Part shown: positions 50,985 to 59,689 of the stretch, one piece after another
Numbering within the stretch: position 1 is the stretch's first letter
Layout: each line of letters begins with the position of its first letter
Origin: G963665185 sp049723905
GTDB taxonomy: Bacteria; Desulfobacterota; Desulfovibrionia; Desulfovibrionales; Desulfovibrionaceae
Direction: 5' to 3'
Assembly: GCF_049723905.1 (NCBI RefSeq)
Contig: NZ_JBJKFD010000001.1
Span: 1,860,001-1,924,000, forward strand
Length of the DNA: 64,000 nt
Translations under genes and position numbers: made by a program
The notes under the pieces: generated by a model
Database searches by the model: none
Told to the model about the DNA's origin: nothing
What the model saw: the letters and a program-made list of their open reading frames with translations, nothing else

Positions 50985-53900
50985 TTACGAAAGACTTTTC
51001 AAGCGGGAAAAAGCATCCTGCAATTTCCTGCATACGGGCAGTTCGGCAGAACAATTCATCAAAACAAAATCAGCCGTGGCATGTATCTTCTGCCACCTGG
51101 GTTTCTGCGGCAGGGTATCCTGGCTTAAATATTTATCCAAAGTCTGGGTTCTGAAATACCCGTCCTTTTCCATGTACACGTTCCAAAGCCCGGATTGCTC
51201 GGCAAGGTCGGCCTTGCTGGTCCCGGTGCATCCCTCCCAGCAGGTGACGCACAGCATCATGACCTCCACGGCCAGCTGCCGCCTGCCGGGTGCCTGCATC
51301 CGGGCGGACAACCGGTTGCCCATGCGTTCCAGCAAGCCATCCAGGGTCTTGAGATCCTCCACCATGCCCAGCTGCCGAGCTTCATCTCCCGATTCAACGG
51401 CCAGCATGGCTTCTTCCAGATTCAAAATCCGCTGTCTGTTGGCATTCAATTGTTCCAGCATGGCAGCCGAAACCATCATATCCTGCCTGCTGTCCGCTGT
51501 ATTCAAAGGCCTGACCACCAGCAGGGCGAGCGGCTCTTCCTCCACCTCCACGTCCGTGGCAAAAATGGTGACACCTATGCCTTTGCCGTCCTTTGCCCGC
51601 AGCTGTACGTCTTCAAACACGCGGGGCCGCCCGGAACTTTGCGGGTTGCTGCCCGGAAGCCCCAACAACTCCTGAACATCCGCATTGTGCGGAGCGAAAA
51701 ACAGGGATGGCGCCGGACGCCCCAGCAAATCCCCGGCCCGATACCCGGTGAGTTCCTCGAAGGCACGGTTGCAGAAGCCGACCTCCCGGCTCAGGTTGAC
51801 GGCCAGAAGCGCATCGTCCAGGGAGTCCAAAATCCTGGCAAGCCGCAGCTGTCTTTGCCGCAAGCCCTGCTCTGTCTGCCTGCGCAGGTCCAATTCCTTT
51901 TTCAGGTTCAGGTTTTCCTGCAAAATACCGTAAGCCTCGTGCAACTTCAGCTGGGTGTTGACCCTGGCTATCAGCTCATCCCGGGAAAAGGGCTTGGTAA
52001 GATAATCGTTGGCCCCGGCGGCAAAACCCGCAACAATATCCTCCACACTGCTTCTGACCGTCAGCAGGATGACAGGCAGGGCCGAAGCCGAATGGTTCTT
52101 CCGCAATTCCCGGCAAACCGCGTACCCGTCCGGAGCGGGCATCATAACGTCCAACAGAATCATATCTGGCAAAATCATGTCCGGCTGGTCGCCGTTTTCC
52201 AGCAGCCGCAGGGCGGACGTTCCGTCCGGGGCCGTGCGAAAGGTTATTCCGGCCAACCGCAGGCAGGAACCGACCACATGGCGGTTTACTGGTTCGTCGT
52301 CCACCACGAGGACCTGATATTTTCCCCCGCTGTCCGCATCTTCCACAACAGGCGGCACCGTCGGAATCGGGGCAAGCTTCGCCCCCCTGCCTACCAAAGG
52401 GACGTCCTTGGCCAAGGCAGCCTTTCCCGCAGCAGAGCCTTTGCAGAGAGGCAGGGTAAAGGTAAACGTGCTGCCCTGTTCGGAACCGGAGGCCACATGA
52501 ATGCTGCCACCGTGCAATTCCACCAGCCGCCGGGCAATGTACAGCCCCAGGCCCGCCCCGCCGGTTCCCCCGGTCGCAAAAGTCCCCGGTGCGGCAGACT
52601 GTTCGTAGGCGTTGAAGATTCGTTCCTGATCTTCTACGGGAATGCCTGGCCCCAGATCGGTTACGGAAACCTCCGCCATCCCGTGCTTCAGTGCGGCGGA
52701 AACGATAATTTCTCCCTGTTGGGCAAACTTGAGGCTGTTGCCCAACAGATTGACGAGAATCTGCTCCAGCCGGTCCTGATCGGCCAGCACAAGGGGAAAT
52801 TCCGGGGAAACATGGTTGCGCAGCTCCACCCTGTTTTCCTCATCCAGCCCACGCAGCACGGAAAATACCTGCTGCACCACCACATGCAGGCTTACCGCTT
52901 CTTTGCGCAGAGTGATGTCCTGATGGCGGAGCCTGGAAAAAACAAGAACATCGTTGATAAGCCGGGACAGACGCCTGCCGCTGTGCACGACGACCTCCAG
53001 GCTCTCGCGGGTCGCATCGGCGAGCTTTCCTCCGGCAAGCAGATTTTCCGCAATGCCCACCATGCCGGTAAGCGGGGTTTTCAGCTCGTGGGTGGTATTG
53101 GCCAGAAATTCATCCTTGAGCTTGTCGAGCTGCACCAGCCGCTCCGAAAGCCTTTCCGCCCGCACAAAGGACTGGGAAAACCGGACCGAAAGAAAGAGCG
53201 AGTACGAAAGAACGAAGATGAAGACCCCGTACGGCCCGAAATCCGCGGATTGGAAAATGTTGAGATCGAAAAGAATATCGTCGAGTTCCGCATACGCCAA
53301 GGCAAGGTAGCCAGGCAGAAGCATGAAAATGCCCTTTTCCCTGGTGTAAATGTCCCTGCCGACACAAAGCAGAAGGTATATAAACGCCGTTCTGGTAATG
53401 ACGAAATAGCCGAAGACAACGGGATCGTAGCCATTCGCCGGGGTGAGGAGCAAATAGCCGATGAACAGCAGGCCGAGCGCCAGAAACCCCATCTGGACCA
53501 CGTTGCCGTATTTTTTGGGAAAAAGGCTGTGGTAGAACATGAGCACAAGGGGCACGGTCAGCCCCATGGGCAGCAGGGAAATGGTCACATACCATGTCCA
53601 CGGCAGGGAGGGCCAAAGTTCGCTTCCCAGAAAGCCGCAGGAAGGGCTGAAAAAAATGGAAACGCCCCAAAACAGGCAGAAAAGGCCGAAGTAAATATTT
53701 TCCCTGGCCCGACGCCGGGCAAAGAAAAGCACCAGATAGAACAGGCTCATGCACAGCAGCGCACCGCCCATGAACGCCCCGGTTATCCAGCGCAGGCTGA
53801 GCATTCTGTCTATCTGCCGGGCAGTTCCCAGCCGAACGATCCCGGTGATGCCCCCCTGCACATTATGGAAATTCGACACACGCAGGGAAATTTCGAGAAT

Positions 53901-54422
53901 ATTTCCAGAGGGATAAAAGTCTGCCACCACAAAATGGCGCGAAGGCTGCTCAGACGCCTTGTCCTTCCCCAAAACGCCGCTTGAGGCGTGCCCATTCTGA
54001 TTGGTCCAGACGTCGCAGACCGAAACGATCCCGGCAACAAACAACGACATGGGGGCAGATAAATTTTCCGGCAGCACCACCCGCAGGCGATAGGTGCCAT
54101 ACCCGGTGGCAGAAAATGTTTTGCCATGGACCGTCTGCCCGTGCCACAGACCAGGAACCTGAAGAAAATCCGAAGTCGTGGGATTTGCCAGGCCTGAGGG
54201 ATTGCCCGCATCCTGCCAACTGAACGCCCACTCCCCGGACAAGGCGGCAGGCCCGTCACGTTGAAAATCCCAGCCGGAAAGATCAAGCTCGCCCTGTACG
54301 GCACGCGGAGGAAGAAGTTTTTCGTGCTGCGGAACACACCCGGCAATCCCCACCACAAAAACACACAGCAAAACCACGAGACTGCTTCGCCAAAAAAACG
54401 CGCCGCATTCGTGCTGCATCAT
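50985..54422 (-). CDS. Hybrid sensor histidine kinase with 7TMR-DISM input and C-terminal REC-PAS module
   Basis: A 1145-residue sensor. The order is a lipobox-like signal (GIAGC, about 25-29), a periplasmic 7TMR-DISM extracellular domain (about 40-190), about seven membrane helices (about 200-420), a HisKA domain with the phosphoryl His in NTTHELKTPLTG (about 443), HATPase_c (GTGGAGLGLYIARRLVELHGG, about 550-660), a receiver (VLVVDDEPVNRHV, phospho-acceptor Asp in ILLDVMMP at about 757), a PAS domain (about 850-960) and a terminal domain of about 180 residues that I do not recognise. The ribosome site is weak. It lies upstream of the exported hydrolases in the same direction. Confidence 0.9.
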   Translation of the reverse strand: MMQHECGAFFWRSSLVVLLCVFVVGIAGCVPQHEKLLPPRAVQGELDLSGWDFQRDGPAALSGEWAFSWQDAGNPSGLANPTTSDFLQVPGLWHGQTVHGKTFSATGYGTYRLRVVLPENLSAPMSLFVAGIVSVCDVWTNQNGHASSGVLGKDKASEQPSRHFVVADFYPSGNILEISLRVSNFHNVQGGITGIVRLGTARQIDRMLSLRWITGAFMGGALLCMSLFYLVLFFARRRARENIYFGLFCLFWGVSIFFSPSCGFLGSELWPSLPWTWYVTISLLPMGLTVPLVLMFYHSLFPKKYGNVVQMGFLALGLLFIGYLLLTPANGYDPVVFGYFVITRTAFIYLLLCVGRDIYTREKGIFMLLPGYLALAYAELDDILFDLNIFQSADFGPYGVFIFVLSYSLFLSVRFSQSFVRAERLSERLVQLDKLKDEFLANTTHELKTPLTGMVGIAENLLAGGKLADATRESLEVVVHSGRRLSRLINDVLVFSRLRHQDITLRKEAVSLHVVVQQVFSVLRGLDEENRVELRNHVSPEFPLVLADQDRLEQILVNLLGNSLKFAQQGEIIVSAALKHGMAEVSVTDLGPGIPVEDQERIFNAYEQSAAPGTFATGGTGGAGLGLYIARRLVELHGGSIHVASGSEQGSTFTFTLPLCKGSAAGKAALAKDVPLVGRGAKLAPIPTVPPVVEDADSGGKYQVLVVDDEPVNRHVVGSCLRLAGITFRTAPDGTSALRLLENGDQPDMILPDMILLDVMMPAPDGYAVCRELRKNHSASALPVILLTVRSSVEDIVAGFAAGANDYLTKPFSRDELIARVNTQLKLHEAYGILQENLNLKKELDLRRQTEQGLRQRQLRLARILDSLDDALLAVNLSREVGFCNRAFEELTGYRAGDLLGRPAPSLFFAPHNADVQELLGLPGSNPQSSGRPRVFEDVQLRAKDGKGIGVTIFATDVEVEEEPLALLVVRPLNTADSRQDMMVSAAMLEQLNANRQRILNLEEAMLAVESGDEARQLGMVEDLKTLDGLLERMGNRLSARMQAPGRRQLAVEVMMLCVTCWEGCTGTSKADLAEQSGLWNVYMEKDGYFRTQTLDKYLSQDTLPQKPRWQKIHATADFVLMNCSAELPVCRKLQDAFSRLKSLS

Positions 54423-54625
54423 AGGCTGATCCCAATGGGGGGGATTACACGAAAGAAATTTTTGCCTTTACAAATATCTCCAAGGTGGCCTGCAAATAAA
54501 AAATAGTCCAGATTTTTAAACAAACAGCTCCGGGCAGCTTTTTCCGCAAGGGGCTGACCAACCTTCTAATGAAAACCGCCCCTAATGCCTTCCCGGATGT
54601 GGGCTGCATAAAGATGCCAGCCCCT

Positions 54626-55654
54626 CTACCGGGTCTTGAAAAACAATACTCCGAGAAGCGCGGCCAACAAAATGGTCCACATGGCGGCGGCACGCAGTGT
54701 GGCGTTTTTGGCCCTTTCCTTTTCCCACCAGGAAAGGGGACGGATGCCCTGCACAAGGAAAATGACCACACCAGCCAGATTGAGACAGATGACGTTTGCC
54801 CCGAACTGCAGGCCCGCACCCACCGCCTGAGTATACATTCCAGCACCGAGAAAAAGGCCGCTGGCCGTGAGAGGAGGAAGCAGGGACAAGGCCACCATGA
54901 CCCCCACAAGCGAGGTGGGAACGCCCTGGGTGACTGTTATTATACCCGCCGCCCCGGAAACCATCGCGAGTATGATGTCGGAATAGTCGGTCACGGTACG
55001 TGCCATGAGTTCATCCGTGATTCGCGGCCCCATAAACAACAGCCCGGCGACCCCGGCCAAGGCGAAGCTGAGAAGCACCCCCACGGCGAGCGTTTTCACC
55101 GACTCCAGACTCAGCTTGGAATCTCCAAGCGTGGTCGCCAACGCCAACCCCACGTTGGGGCCAAGGAGTGGAGCAAGGACCATGGCACCAATGATGATTG
55201 CCACATTGTTGCGCATCAGACCAATGATCGCCACCAAAGATGAAAGCAGAACAAGCAAGACGTAATTTGTGGAAAGCGTGGTCATATCCAAAATATCGGC
55301 ATACAATTCTTCTCTGCTTATTCTGTTTTTCGCTTTTCCATTCCCATTGGCTTCGGTATTTTTTTCATTTTCTTTGTCTTTTTCTTGTGGATTTTCCAAT
55401 CTTGGCAGTGTTGCCTCTGCCGCATAGACAACAATCCTGTATTCTTCTTTCCACGAAAACATACTCTCCAACGTATCAAGTATGTCTTCAGTCTCGCTTA
55501 CATCTAGGACGATTCGAAATGATACTGCATCATCATCTTCAAGAGGAAAGGACCAGAAAACGTACCCACCGTCCTCCCGGTGCATTTCAAGCGACGATAG
55601 CACTTCTTCCTTGTCCGCCCTGGGAGCGACAATCTCAATGACACGCAATCCCAT
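54626..55654 (-). CDS. DUF389 (TIGR00341-type) membrane protein
   Basis: A 342-residue protein. The N-terminal 110 residues are soluble (ACT-like) and end in a charged linker (QEKDKENEKNTEANGNGKAK). The C-terminal part has about six hydrophobic segments with AIIIGAMVLAPLLGPNVGLALA and ITVTQGVPTSLVGVMVALSLLPPL. The function of the family is unknown. The 350 bp upstream (to 56004) contain AT-rich promoter-like sequence and no gene I can support. Confidence 0.88.
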   Translation of the reverse strand: MGLRVIEIVAPRADKEEVLSSLEMHREDGGYVFWSFPLEDDDAVSFRIVLDVSETEDILDTLESMFSWKEEYRIVVYAAEATLPRLENPQEKDKENEKNTEANGNGKAKNRISREELYADILDMTTLSTNYVLLVLLSSLVAIIGLMRNNVAIIIGAMVLAPLLGPNVGLALATTLGDSKLSLESVKTLAVGVLLSFALAGVAGLLFMGPRITDELMARTVTDYSDIILAMVSGAAGIITVTQGVPTSLVGVMVALSLLPPLTASGLFLGAGMYTQAVGAGLQFGANVICLNLAGVVIFLVQGIRPLSWWEKERAKNATLRAAAMWTILLAALLGVLFFKTR

Positions 55655-55953
55655 AATCAGCTCGCGTTGTTTCTTTATGAATCAATGGAAATATTGAAAC
55701 GCAATTCGACATCAAAAAACAGAAATCAAAAACACCATATGGTCATTACGGCGAGACAAATATTTTTGCATTATAAGAAGATAAGCCTTCCGGATGTCGC
55801 CAGCGGAGCCAGATGCTTCCAAAGCCGAAGCAAGGATTCCAGAAGAATATATAGCAAGAGAGGGGCACATGAATCCACTGCAAAAAACAATGGTGACAGT
55901 TCCCCAAATGCCGAGGGGCCGCCCTTTCGGAAATGGCGCATATACGAAAAAAA

Positions 55954-55977
55954 CCCCTGAATATTCAGGGGCTTTTT
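55954..55977. terminator. Terminator of the tRNA gene
   Basis: CCCCTGAATATTCAGGGG (55954-55971) is a self-complementary stem with A-run on the left and T-run on the right. It lies 28 nt beyond the tRNA 3' end on the minus strand. Confidence 0.88.
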
Positions 55978-56004
55978 TGATATCCGATAGGCTCGGATGA
56001 AAAG

Positions 56005-56080
56005 TGGTGGAGACGATGGGGGTCGAACCCACGGCCTCAGCATTGCGAACGCTGCGCTCTCCCAACTGAGCTACGTCCCC
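56005..56080 (-). tRNA. tRNA-Ala (anticodon CGC)
   Basis: A 76-nt cloverleaf including an encoded CCA. The acceptor stem GGGGACG/CGTCTCC contains the G3-U70 pair that identifies alanine tRNAs. The D arm is GCTCAGTTGGGAGAGC, the anticodon loop TTCGCAA (anticodon CGC, codon GCG), and the T arm has GTTCGA. Confidence 0.97.
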
Positions 56081-56093
56081 ACTGGAAAGTTCC

Positions 56094-56120
56094 TCTATAG
56101 CTATTCGCCGTCATGGTCAA
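56094..56120 (-). promoter_or_regulatory. Probable tRNA-Ala promoter
   Basis: On the minus strand TTGACC (56120-56115) and TATAGA (56099-56094) are 15 bp apart, 14 nt before the tRNA 5' end. The spacing is short but the position is right. Confidence 0.5.
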
Positions 56121-56197
56121 GGGGGAGAAAAGATCATTCATTACACTTTGGCTGGAGAATGAACTTTTTTAATAGCAAAAATTTTGGGAAGGGGAGC

Positions 56198-56236
56198 GCG
56201 AGGGGACAACCTTTTTGAAAAAAGGTTTCCCCTCGC
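56198..56236. repeat. R3 hairpin repeat, copy 2
   Basis: GCGAGGGGAC-AACCTTTTT pairs with AAAAAAGGTT-TCCCCTCGC. With its left flank (AAGGGGAGC) it matches copy 1 at 11330-11368 in the opposite orientation. It lies 37 nt beyond the queH stop and can serve as its terminator. Confidence 0.8.
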
Positions 56237-56272
56237 ATCTCTTCTCTTATCCCCATTTCCTACTCTTCCGCC

Positions 56273-56815
56273 CTACTCCGACAACAGCTTTTTGCGTCGT
56301 TCGAAGTCGCTGTACAGGCAGCCGCAATAGTCCTGGCGGTACATGCCCATGGCTTTGCTCTGTTCTATGCCTTCTTTCCAGCCTTCGCGGAAGTCGTGGT
56401 AGAAAAAGCCCACCTGCCCGCCTCCGGCCAGGTCGCGGCCCAGATCGGCGATGACGTCGTGCTTCTGAAACTTGGAATAGAGCAGCGAGGTCGTGTAGGC
56501 ATCGAACCGTCCGCGCTTGGCAATGAACAGGGTCCGTTCCAGCCGAATGCGGTAACAGTGGAAACAGCGGTTGGCCTCGCGAAAGGCTATTTCCTTGAAA
56601 TAAATCTGCGGATCGTACTCGTTGTCCTTGTACAGCACCTTGATGCCCATCTGCTCCTGAAACTGGCGCAGGGTATCCCGCCGCCGCAGGTATTCGCCCA
56701 CGGGATGAATGTTCGGGTTGTAGTACAGCCCGGTCACTTCGTGGCCCATGTCCTGCAGCGTCCTGACCACGGTCAGGCTGCACGGAGCACAGCAGATATG
56801 CAACAGAATGCGCAT
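56273..56815 (-). CDS. queH: Epoxyqueuosine reductase QueH
   Basis: A 180-residue enzyme that performs the last step of queuosine synthesis in tRNA, replacing the unrelated QueG. Family Cys motifs are HICCAPCSL near the N-terminus, REANRCFHCYRIRLE in the middle, and QDYCGCLYS near the C-terminus, which ligate an iron-sulfur cluster and a second metal site. It starts 2 nt after the rng stop, so the pair is one operon. Confidence 0.94.
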   Translation of the reverse strand: MRILLHICCAPCSLTVVRTLQDMGHEVTGLYYNPNIHPVGEYLRRRDTLRQFQEQMGIKVLYKDNEYDPQIYFKEIAFREANRCFHCYRIRLERTLFIAKRGRFDAYTTSLLYSKFQKHDVIADLGRDLAGGGQVGFFYHDFREGWKEGIEQSKAMGMYRQDYCGCLYSDFERRKKLLSE

Positions 56816-56817
56816 GG

Positions 56818-58269
56818 CTACTCGAAATGGATGTGGACCGACCGTTTGAACCGGTCTTCCATCTCCATCAGGTTGGTCCGCTTGAAATTCTGGAGATAGG
56901 CGGCAAGCTCGTGGTTTGTGCTGTATTTCACCGCACCCTTTTCACCATCCTTGAGCATCCGGTAAATTTCCTTGAGCGCCAGAATGGCCTGCCATTCCAT
57001 GTTGCGGCGCAGTCCCCTGCCTTCGCAGAAAGGACACGGCTCGGAGCTGGAGGAAATGGCGGAAAGGCCCATGCGCTGCCGCACAACCTGCATCAGGCCG
57101 AAACGGGAGATGCGGCTGACGTCGGTGCGGGCGCGGTCGTTCTTGAGCGCGTTGCGCATGGTTTTTTCAACCTCGCGCATGTGGTTTTTGTCCTTCATTT
57201 CAATGAAGTCGATGACCACCTGTCCGCCCAGGTCGCGCAAACGGAGCTGACGCGCAATTTCCTCGGCCGCTTCCAGGTTGTTCTTGAGCGCCATTTCCTT
57301 GAAATTTCTTTTGCCTGCAATGCGTCCGGAGTTGATGTCTATGGCAATGAGGGCTTCGGTCTGGTCTATAACCAGCTGACCGCCGCTGGGCAGGGTCACG
57401 TTGCGTCCGTAAATTTCGTCGAGCTGCTTCTTGAGGTTGAAGCGGTCCCAAAGGTCCAGCTTGGGATCGTCGTGGACCTTGATCATGGCCTTGCGCCGGG
57501 GAAAGGCCAGCTTGACCATTTCCTCGATCTGGTTGGCGGTTTCCTGATCGTCGATCCACAGCTCGCTGACATCCGGGGTGAGGAAGTCGCGCACTGCGCG
57601 GGAGGCGAGGTTCAGATCCTTGTAAATGATGCCCGGTGCTTTTTCCGTGGTGGCCTTTTTGCGAACTTCCTTCCACAAACGTTTCAGGTAGGTCATGTCC
57701 GCGCTCAGGTTGGTCTTGCTCTGCCCCTGGCTGACCGTGCGTACAATGACGCCCACGCCCTCGCCCGGTGCCAGATCGGTAACGATCTTCTTGAGCCGCT
57801 TGCGCTCGGCCTCGTCCTCAATCTTGCGGGAAATGCCCAGCTGTTCACGGCCCGGCGTCAGCACAAAGTAGCGCCCCGGAAGCGACAGATAGGTGGTGAG
57901 AAACGCGCCCTTGCTTCCGGTGGGTTCCTTGACCACCTGAACCAGCACTTCCTGCCCGGCCTTCATAATCTTCTGAATAAGGGGAAAGCGGTGGCCGCTC
58001 ATGGCGTAGCTGCCCTGGTAATAGTCGGGGTGTACCTCGTCTATCTGAAGGAAGCCGTTCTTTTCCTTGCCGTAGTTGATGAAAGCGGCCTGCAGCGGGG
58101 TATCCACATTATGGATGAAGCCCTTGTAGATGTTGCCCTTGGTTTTCACCTGGTGAAGCATTTCGACATAGTACTCCTGCACTACGCCTTCTTCCGTGAT
58201 GATCATTTCGACCTGCTCTCCGGGCAGGACGCTTATGAACATCTTCCGTTTGTTCTTTTTAGGAGCCAT
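56818..58269 (-). CDS. rng: Ribonuclease E/G family endoribonuclease
   Basis: A 483-residue RNase G-length enzyme that processes rRNA 5' ends and mRNA. The S1 domain (about 35-125, IYKGFIHNVDTPLQAAFINYG), the 5'-sensor/RNase H-like part, the DNase I-like catalytic part with metal Asp in LIAIDINSGR and IDFIEMKDKNH, and the zinc-link CPFCEGRG are all present. I start at the ATG at 58269 (MAPKKNKRKM) after GAGGTG. It lacks the RNase E degradosome tail. Confidence 0.94.
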   Translation of the reverse strand: MAPKKNKRKMFISVLPGEQVEMIITEEGVVQEYYVEMLHQVKTKGNIYKGFIHNVDTPLQAAFINYGKEKNGFLQIDEVHPDYYQGSYAMSGHRFPLIQKIMKAGQEVLVQVVKEPTGSKGAFLTTYLSLPGRYFVLTPGREQLGISRKIEDEAERKRLKKIVTDLAPGEGVGVIVRTVSQGQSKTNLSADMTYLKRLWKEVRKKATTEKAPGIIYKDLNLASRAVRDFLTPDVSELWIDDQETANQIEEMVKLAFPRRKAMIKVHDDPKLDLWDRFNLKKQLDEIYGRNVTLPSGGQLVIDQTEALIAIDINSGRIAGKRNFKEMALKNNLEAAEEIARQLRLRDLGGQVVIDFIEMKDKNHMREVEKTMRNALKNDRARTDVSRISRFGLMQVVRQRMGLSAISSSSEPCPFCEGRGLRRNMEWQAILALKEIYRMLKDGEKGAVKYSTNHELAAYLQNFKRTNLMEMEDRFKRSVHIHFE

Positions 58270-58352
58270 TTGCACCTCGAATAGAAAAGTTTATGCCTGC
58301 CGGGGACATTCCCCGGGTTCTGATCGTGTCGGCCGGGTGTGGGCCGCCAGCT

Positions 58353-59288
58353 TCAGCTTTCCCGCACATTTGCGGGGCTGAGGCATCCGTCGACCATGAC
58401 GTGTCCGCCTTGGGCCACAAAACGCTCTACAATGCGCAAAACGCGCTCCGGCTCGGCCCCGAGGGCAACGGCCAGATCGGCCACGCTCTGGGGGCGGCGC
58501 AGCACGGAGCTTTGAATGTGGTCTGCAAGTTCCTCGTCGCTCAGGTGCCGACCGGCAGCGGCCTTGTGTTCCTTGGGAGCGGTAACGGCTCCAAGGGCTG
58601 CACGCCAGGCAGCCAGCACGTCGGCATCCACGGGCCGTGCCTGGCTGTATGCGCCGGGCCGGGTCATGGTGCAGACGTCCACGCGGTCGGGGGCGAGACG
58701 GGGAATATAGCGGGACAAAAGAGTTAAATTTTCCTGGGTGTCGTTAACGCCCTGAACCAGCAGGATCTCCAGGAAGATCTTGCCGGAAAATTCCTTGCGA
58801 AATGTCAGAAGGGAATCGGCAACAGCGTCCGCCGTCACCCCCTGCACAGGACGGTTGATGGTGGAAAATTCTTGGGGCACCAGGGAATCCAGCGACGGCA
58901 GAACAACGTCCACCGCCAGGAGTTCCCGGCGCACTTCCGGATCTGTCAGCGCCGTGGCATTGGTCAGCACGGCCACGGGAATTCCCGGGTAAATAGCCCG
59001 CGCTCCGCTGATGATCTCCGGCATGTCGATGTTCAGGGTGGGTTCGCCCATTCCTCCCAAAGTAAGGTATTCGGGGGTGGGGCTGCCGCCGTCGCGATAG
59101 GCGGCAAGCTCGGCCAGCAGGTCGGACGCGCCAACATAGGCCTTGCGCCGCGCGGTCAGGGCGCGTGTGCGTCCAACCTCGCAGTACAGGCAATCCATGG
59201 TGCAGATGGGAGCACCCAGAAGGTCCAACCCGAGGGAAAGGCCGAGCCTTCCTGACCGGACGGGACCAAAGACATAAGAAAAATTCAT
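58353..59288 (-). CDS. Radical SAM protein with C-terminal winged-helix-like domain
   Basis: A 311-residue protein. The cluster motif is C29-TMD-C33-LY-C36, followed by LTLGGMGEPTLN, which is the usual glycine-rich SAM segment. It belongs to the COG0731-like iron-sulfur oxidoreductases. Residues about 235-300 look like a small winged helix (DHIQSSVLRRPQSVADLAVALG). Its substrate is not known. I start at the ATG at 59288; an in-frame upstream extension has no ribosome site. Confidence 0.85.
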   Translation of the reverse strand: MNFSYVFGPVRSGRLGLSLGLDLLGAPICTMDCLYCEVGRTRALTARRKAYVGASDLLAELAAYRDGGSPTPEYLTLGGMGEPTLNIDMPEIISGARAIYPGIPVAVLTNATALTDPEVRRELLAVDVVLPSLDSLVPQEFSTINRPVQGVTADAVADSLLTFRKEFSGKIFLEILLVQGVNDTQENLTLLSRYIPRLAPDRVDVCTMTRPGAYSQARPVDADVLAAWRAALGAVTAPKEHKAAAGRHLSDEELADHIQSSVLRRPQSVADLAVALGAEPERVLRIVERFVAQGGHVMVDGCLSPANVRES

Positions 59289-59629
59289 ACATGTATCCGC
59301 CGTCCGCCCGGCATGAGGCAAGTCTGGACAAAACAGAGACAATGCCGCCGGAAACAAACGCGCCGATTAAAACATTAGCGATCTCAACGGCATTTTGGTG
59401 GCCTCTACGGCCTGACGCCAACCGCCGGGAGATCCGAAAAATTATATCACGGTTTTTTGCAAAGCCCGCTGTGGAAAACCGAAACACGCATCCCGCGACC
59501 TACCTTACTTCAAGGCCTGCAACGAAAGCGGGAAACAGCGTTCTTTCGTAAAGCAAAAAAACCGGGCGTAGAATTGAGCCAAAAACAGTATAACTCTTTT
59601 TTTAGGAACGGCAACATGCTTCTACGCAC

Positions 59630-59658
59630 TTGACAGGGAGTCCGTGCGAACGTAGCTG
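59630..59658 (+). promoter_or_regulatory. Probable trmI promoter
   Basis: TTGACA (59630-59635) and TAGCTG (59653-59658) are 17 bp apart, 32 nt before the trmI start. The rest of 59289-59689 contains no gene I can support. Confidence 0.55.
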
Positions 59659-59689
59659 AGTAACCCTCACCACACGGAGGAAAATTCCC

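Noticed and set aside
50954..51675. A plus-strand open frame with a good AAGGAGAT ribosome-like site opposite the end of the hybrid kinase
   Set aside because: It overlaps the kinase's conserved REC-PAS end in antisense and its product shows no recognisable features; the ribosome-like site is probably chance.
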